Source: an uncultured Clostridia bacterium (GTDB lineage Bacteria > Bacillota > Clostridia > Peptostreptococcales > Acidaminobacteraceae). From it: a stretch of DNA of 7,332 nucleotides. A program made the position numbers and the translations under genes. This document shows, piece after piece, positions 6,237-7,332 of the stretch. The notes under the pieces were generated by a model, which worked only from the letters and a program-made list of their open reading frames with translations, was not told where the DNA came from and searched no databases. Location: positions 1 through 7,332 of the forward strand of contig CALFKA010000199.1 in NCBI GenBank assembly GCA_937880545.1. Direction: 5' to 3'. Numbering within the stretch: position 1 is the first letter of the stretch; every line of letters begins with the position of its first letter.

Positions 6237-7135
6237 CACTGACCTCCCTTGCCATCAGTGACTCCCTTTTTACGGAAAATCCCCCTGATATCGGCAACTG
6301 TTTTTCTGAATCCCTCTTTGCTCATCTGGCGATAGCCCAGAAGTCCCTGCGGGCGGAAGATCATCATGACCACAAACAACAGACCGTAGACGATCAGACG
6401 ATACTTATCCAGGACATACAGCAATTGAGGGAAGGCAAAGAGAAGGAAGGAAGTGATGATCGGGCCGATGAGTGATTCCATGCCTCCAAAGACAATGGAG
6501 GCCAGCATGTCGGAGGATCTAGCGCTTCCGAACAGAGCAGGAATAAGATAGGAAAAGTAGAAGCCGAGTAGAGCACCTGCGATGCCGCAGTAGACGGCAC
6601 TGATAAACAGGCTCATCAGCTTTGTCTTGAAGACATTGACGCCCATCATCTGCGCAGCTACTTCGTCCTGTTTGATGGCGACGCAGTTCCTGCCATGTTG
6701 TGAGCGGGTGAAATTGTTCGCGAGATACGCCAGCAGGATCGTAAAGAAGAGAACGATCCACACATTGGTGAGCTTGGGGATACCGGGCATGCCCTCTGCC
6801 CCACCAACATATTTCCATTTATTCAATATAAGTCGAATCGCTTCGGCAAATCCATAAGTGGCAATCGCAAAGTAGTCGCCCGTCAGCTGACTGCGAAACG
6901 TGGGGACTCCAATGAAAAGACTCACGAGTCCTGCAACGAGACCACCGAGGACAACGGCCAAAACGAAGGGGACATTTAATTTCATAAAGAAGAGAGCGGA
7001 ACTATATCCGCCCACAGCCATAAAGGCTGCGTGTCCGAGCGAAAATAAACCGGTATATCCTGTCAGAATAGCCAGTCCCATTGCAGAAATAATATTTATC
7101 CCGCCAAGAATACCTACTGTTATTAGATAATCCAT
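6236..7135 (-). CDS. livM: LivM-type ABC transporter permease
   Basis: This is one of two membrane subunits forming the pore of the Liv-type importer. From ATG at 7135 it has 299 residues, largely hydrophobic, with about eight or more membrane segments. Family marks include GYTGLFSLGHAAFMAVGGY at 26-44, LTGDYFAIATYGFAEAIRL near 84-102, the cytoplasmic coupling stretch GRNCVAIKQDEVAAQMMGVN at about 148-167 that contacts the ATPases, and FRPQGLLG at 260-267 before a basic tail rich in Lys and Arg. An in-frame ATG at 7174 would add 13 hydrophilic residues and overlap livH by 29 bases. The start at 7135 is preferred because AGAGGA precedes it at good spacing and MDYLITVGILGG starts directly with the first membrane helix. 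It overlaps livG by one base. Confidence 0.93.
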   Translation of the reverse strand: MDYLITVGILGGINIISAMGLAILTGYTGLFSLGHAAFMAVGGYSSALFFMKLNVPFVLAVVLGGLVAGLVSLFIGVPTFRSQLTGDYFAIATYGFAEAIRLILNKWKYVGGAEGMPGIPKLTNVWIVLFFTILLAYLANNFTRSQHGRNCVAIKQDEVAAQMMGVNVFKTKLMSLFISAVYCGIAGALLGFYFSYLIPALFGSARSSDMLASIVFGGMESLIGPIITSFLLFAFPQLLYVLDKYRLIVYGLLFVVMMIFRPQGLLGYRQMSKEGFRKTVADIRGIFRKKGVTDGKGGQ

Positions 7136-7145
7136 AGATTTTCCT

Positions 7146-7283
7146 CTAAAGTTTTTCTTTTGTGGACTTGCCAAACAAACCGTTGGGCAAGAATAAGAGA
7201 ACTATGATGAGAAGGCCAAATGTGAATAGATCTCTCCATTCCGATGAGATATAACCCGCCACCATCGTCTCTAGTACTCCAAG
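7146..7283 (-). CDS. livH: LivH-type ABC transporter permease, C-terminal 45 residues only
   Basis: This is the 3' end of the gene for the partner permease of LivM. The visible frame reads LGVLETMVAGYISSEW at its start, then a hydrophobic helix ending in FLPNGLFG, then KSTKEKL and a TAG stop at 7148-7146. This matches the conserved end of LivH, where a glycine-rich LG-E motif is followed by the last membrane helix and an RPxGLFG-like ending; here Leu-Pro-Asn replaces the more usual Arg-Pro-Gln. The stop is ten bases before the livM ATG. The 5' part is missing because the contig turns into sequencing adapter at 7284. This is an assembly break, not a biological truncation. Confidence 0.88.
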   Translation of the reverse strand, partial: LGVLETMVAGYISSEWRDLFTFGLLIIVLLFLPNGLFGKSTKEKL

Positions 7284-7332
7284 AGATCGGAAGAGCACAC
7301 GTCTGAACTCCAGTCACATCACGATCGCGTAT
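7284..7332. other. Illumina TruSeq adapter contamination (not genomic)
   Basis: From 7284 the sequence AGATCGGAAGAGCACACGTC and its continuation to 7317 match the standard TruSeq indexed adapter. ATCACG (7318-7323) follows, which is the barcode known as TruSeq index 1, then ATCGCGTAT, which differs from the adapter's ATCTCGTAT only at 7327. The reverse strand translates to MTGVQTCALPIS, a familiar adapter artefact in protein databases. Nothing after 7283 should be annotated as biology. Confidence 0.97.

Noticed and set aside
7136..7174. Extended livM start at ATG 7174
   Set aside because: It would overlap livH by 29 bases and add a hydrophilic stretch. The ATG at 7135 has a better ribosome binding site and begins at the first membrane helix.
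7123..7317. A 64-codon minus-strand reading frame from ATG at 7317
   Set aside because: Its first residues (MTGVQTCALPIS) are translated TruSeq adapter, and the rest is out of frame with the clear LivH ending.

Overview
The window looks like part of a draft contig from a low-to-mid GC Gram-positive bacterium, most likely an amino-acid- or peptide-using Bacillota (Clostridia-like) species. This is an inference from strong AGGAGG-type ribosome binding sites, a lipoprotein solute-binding protein with a Pro/Glu/Ala-rich linker, tight gene packing, AT-rich intergenic DNA and compact T-tailed terminators. No rRNA, tRNA, CRISPR array, insertion sequence or phage gene was seen.

Left part (1-2910): a minus-strand family-5 (oligo/dipeptide type) substrate-binding lipoprotein runs off the left edge. 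About 350 bp of AT-rich regulatory DNA separates it from a divergent two-gene plus-strand operon: a DppA-like M55 D-aminopeptidase, then a YheO/DauR-type PAS-HTH regulator. A good intrinsic terminator closes that operon. The suggested theme is uptake of peptides and release of D-amino acids from them, with a local regulator.

Right part (2944-7283): a minus-strand operon in the order livH (3' end only), livM, livG, livF, then a YtcJ/NfdA-type metal-dependent amidohydrolase. It ends in its own intrinsic terminator, facing the first one. livM, livG and livF overlap or nearly touch. An 81-nt gap with a conserved-looking hairpin separates livF from the amidohydrolase. The layout suggests import of an amino acid, amide or related small molecule by a branched-chain-amino-acid-type ABC transporter, followed by hydrolysis in the cytoplasm. 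The substrate cannot be read from sequence.

Right edge (7284-7332): these bases are not genomic. They match the Illumina TruSeq index adapter with barcode ATCACG, so the contig ends in untrimmed adapter and livH is cut off artificially.

I found no clearly new biological system. The most solid unusual observation is the adapter artefact. The most interesting biological leads are the D-aminopeptidase/DauR-like pair divergent from a peptide-binding protein, and the amidohydrolase attached to a Liv transporter operon.
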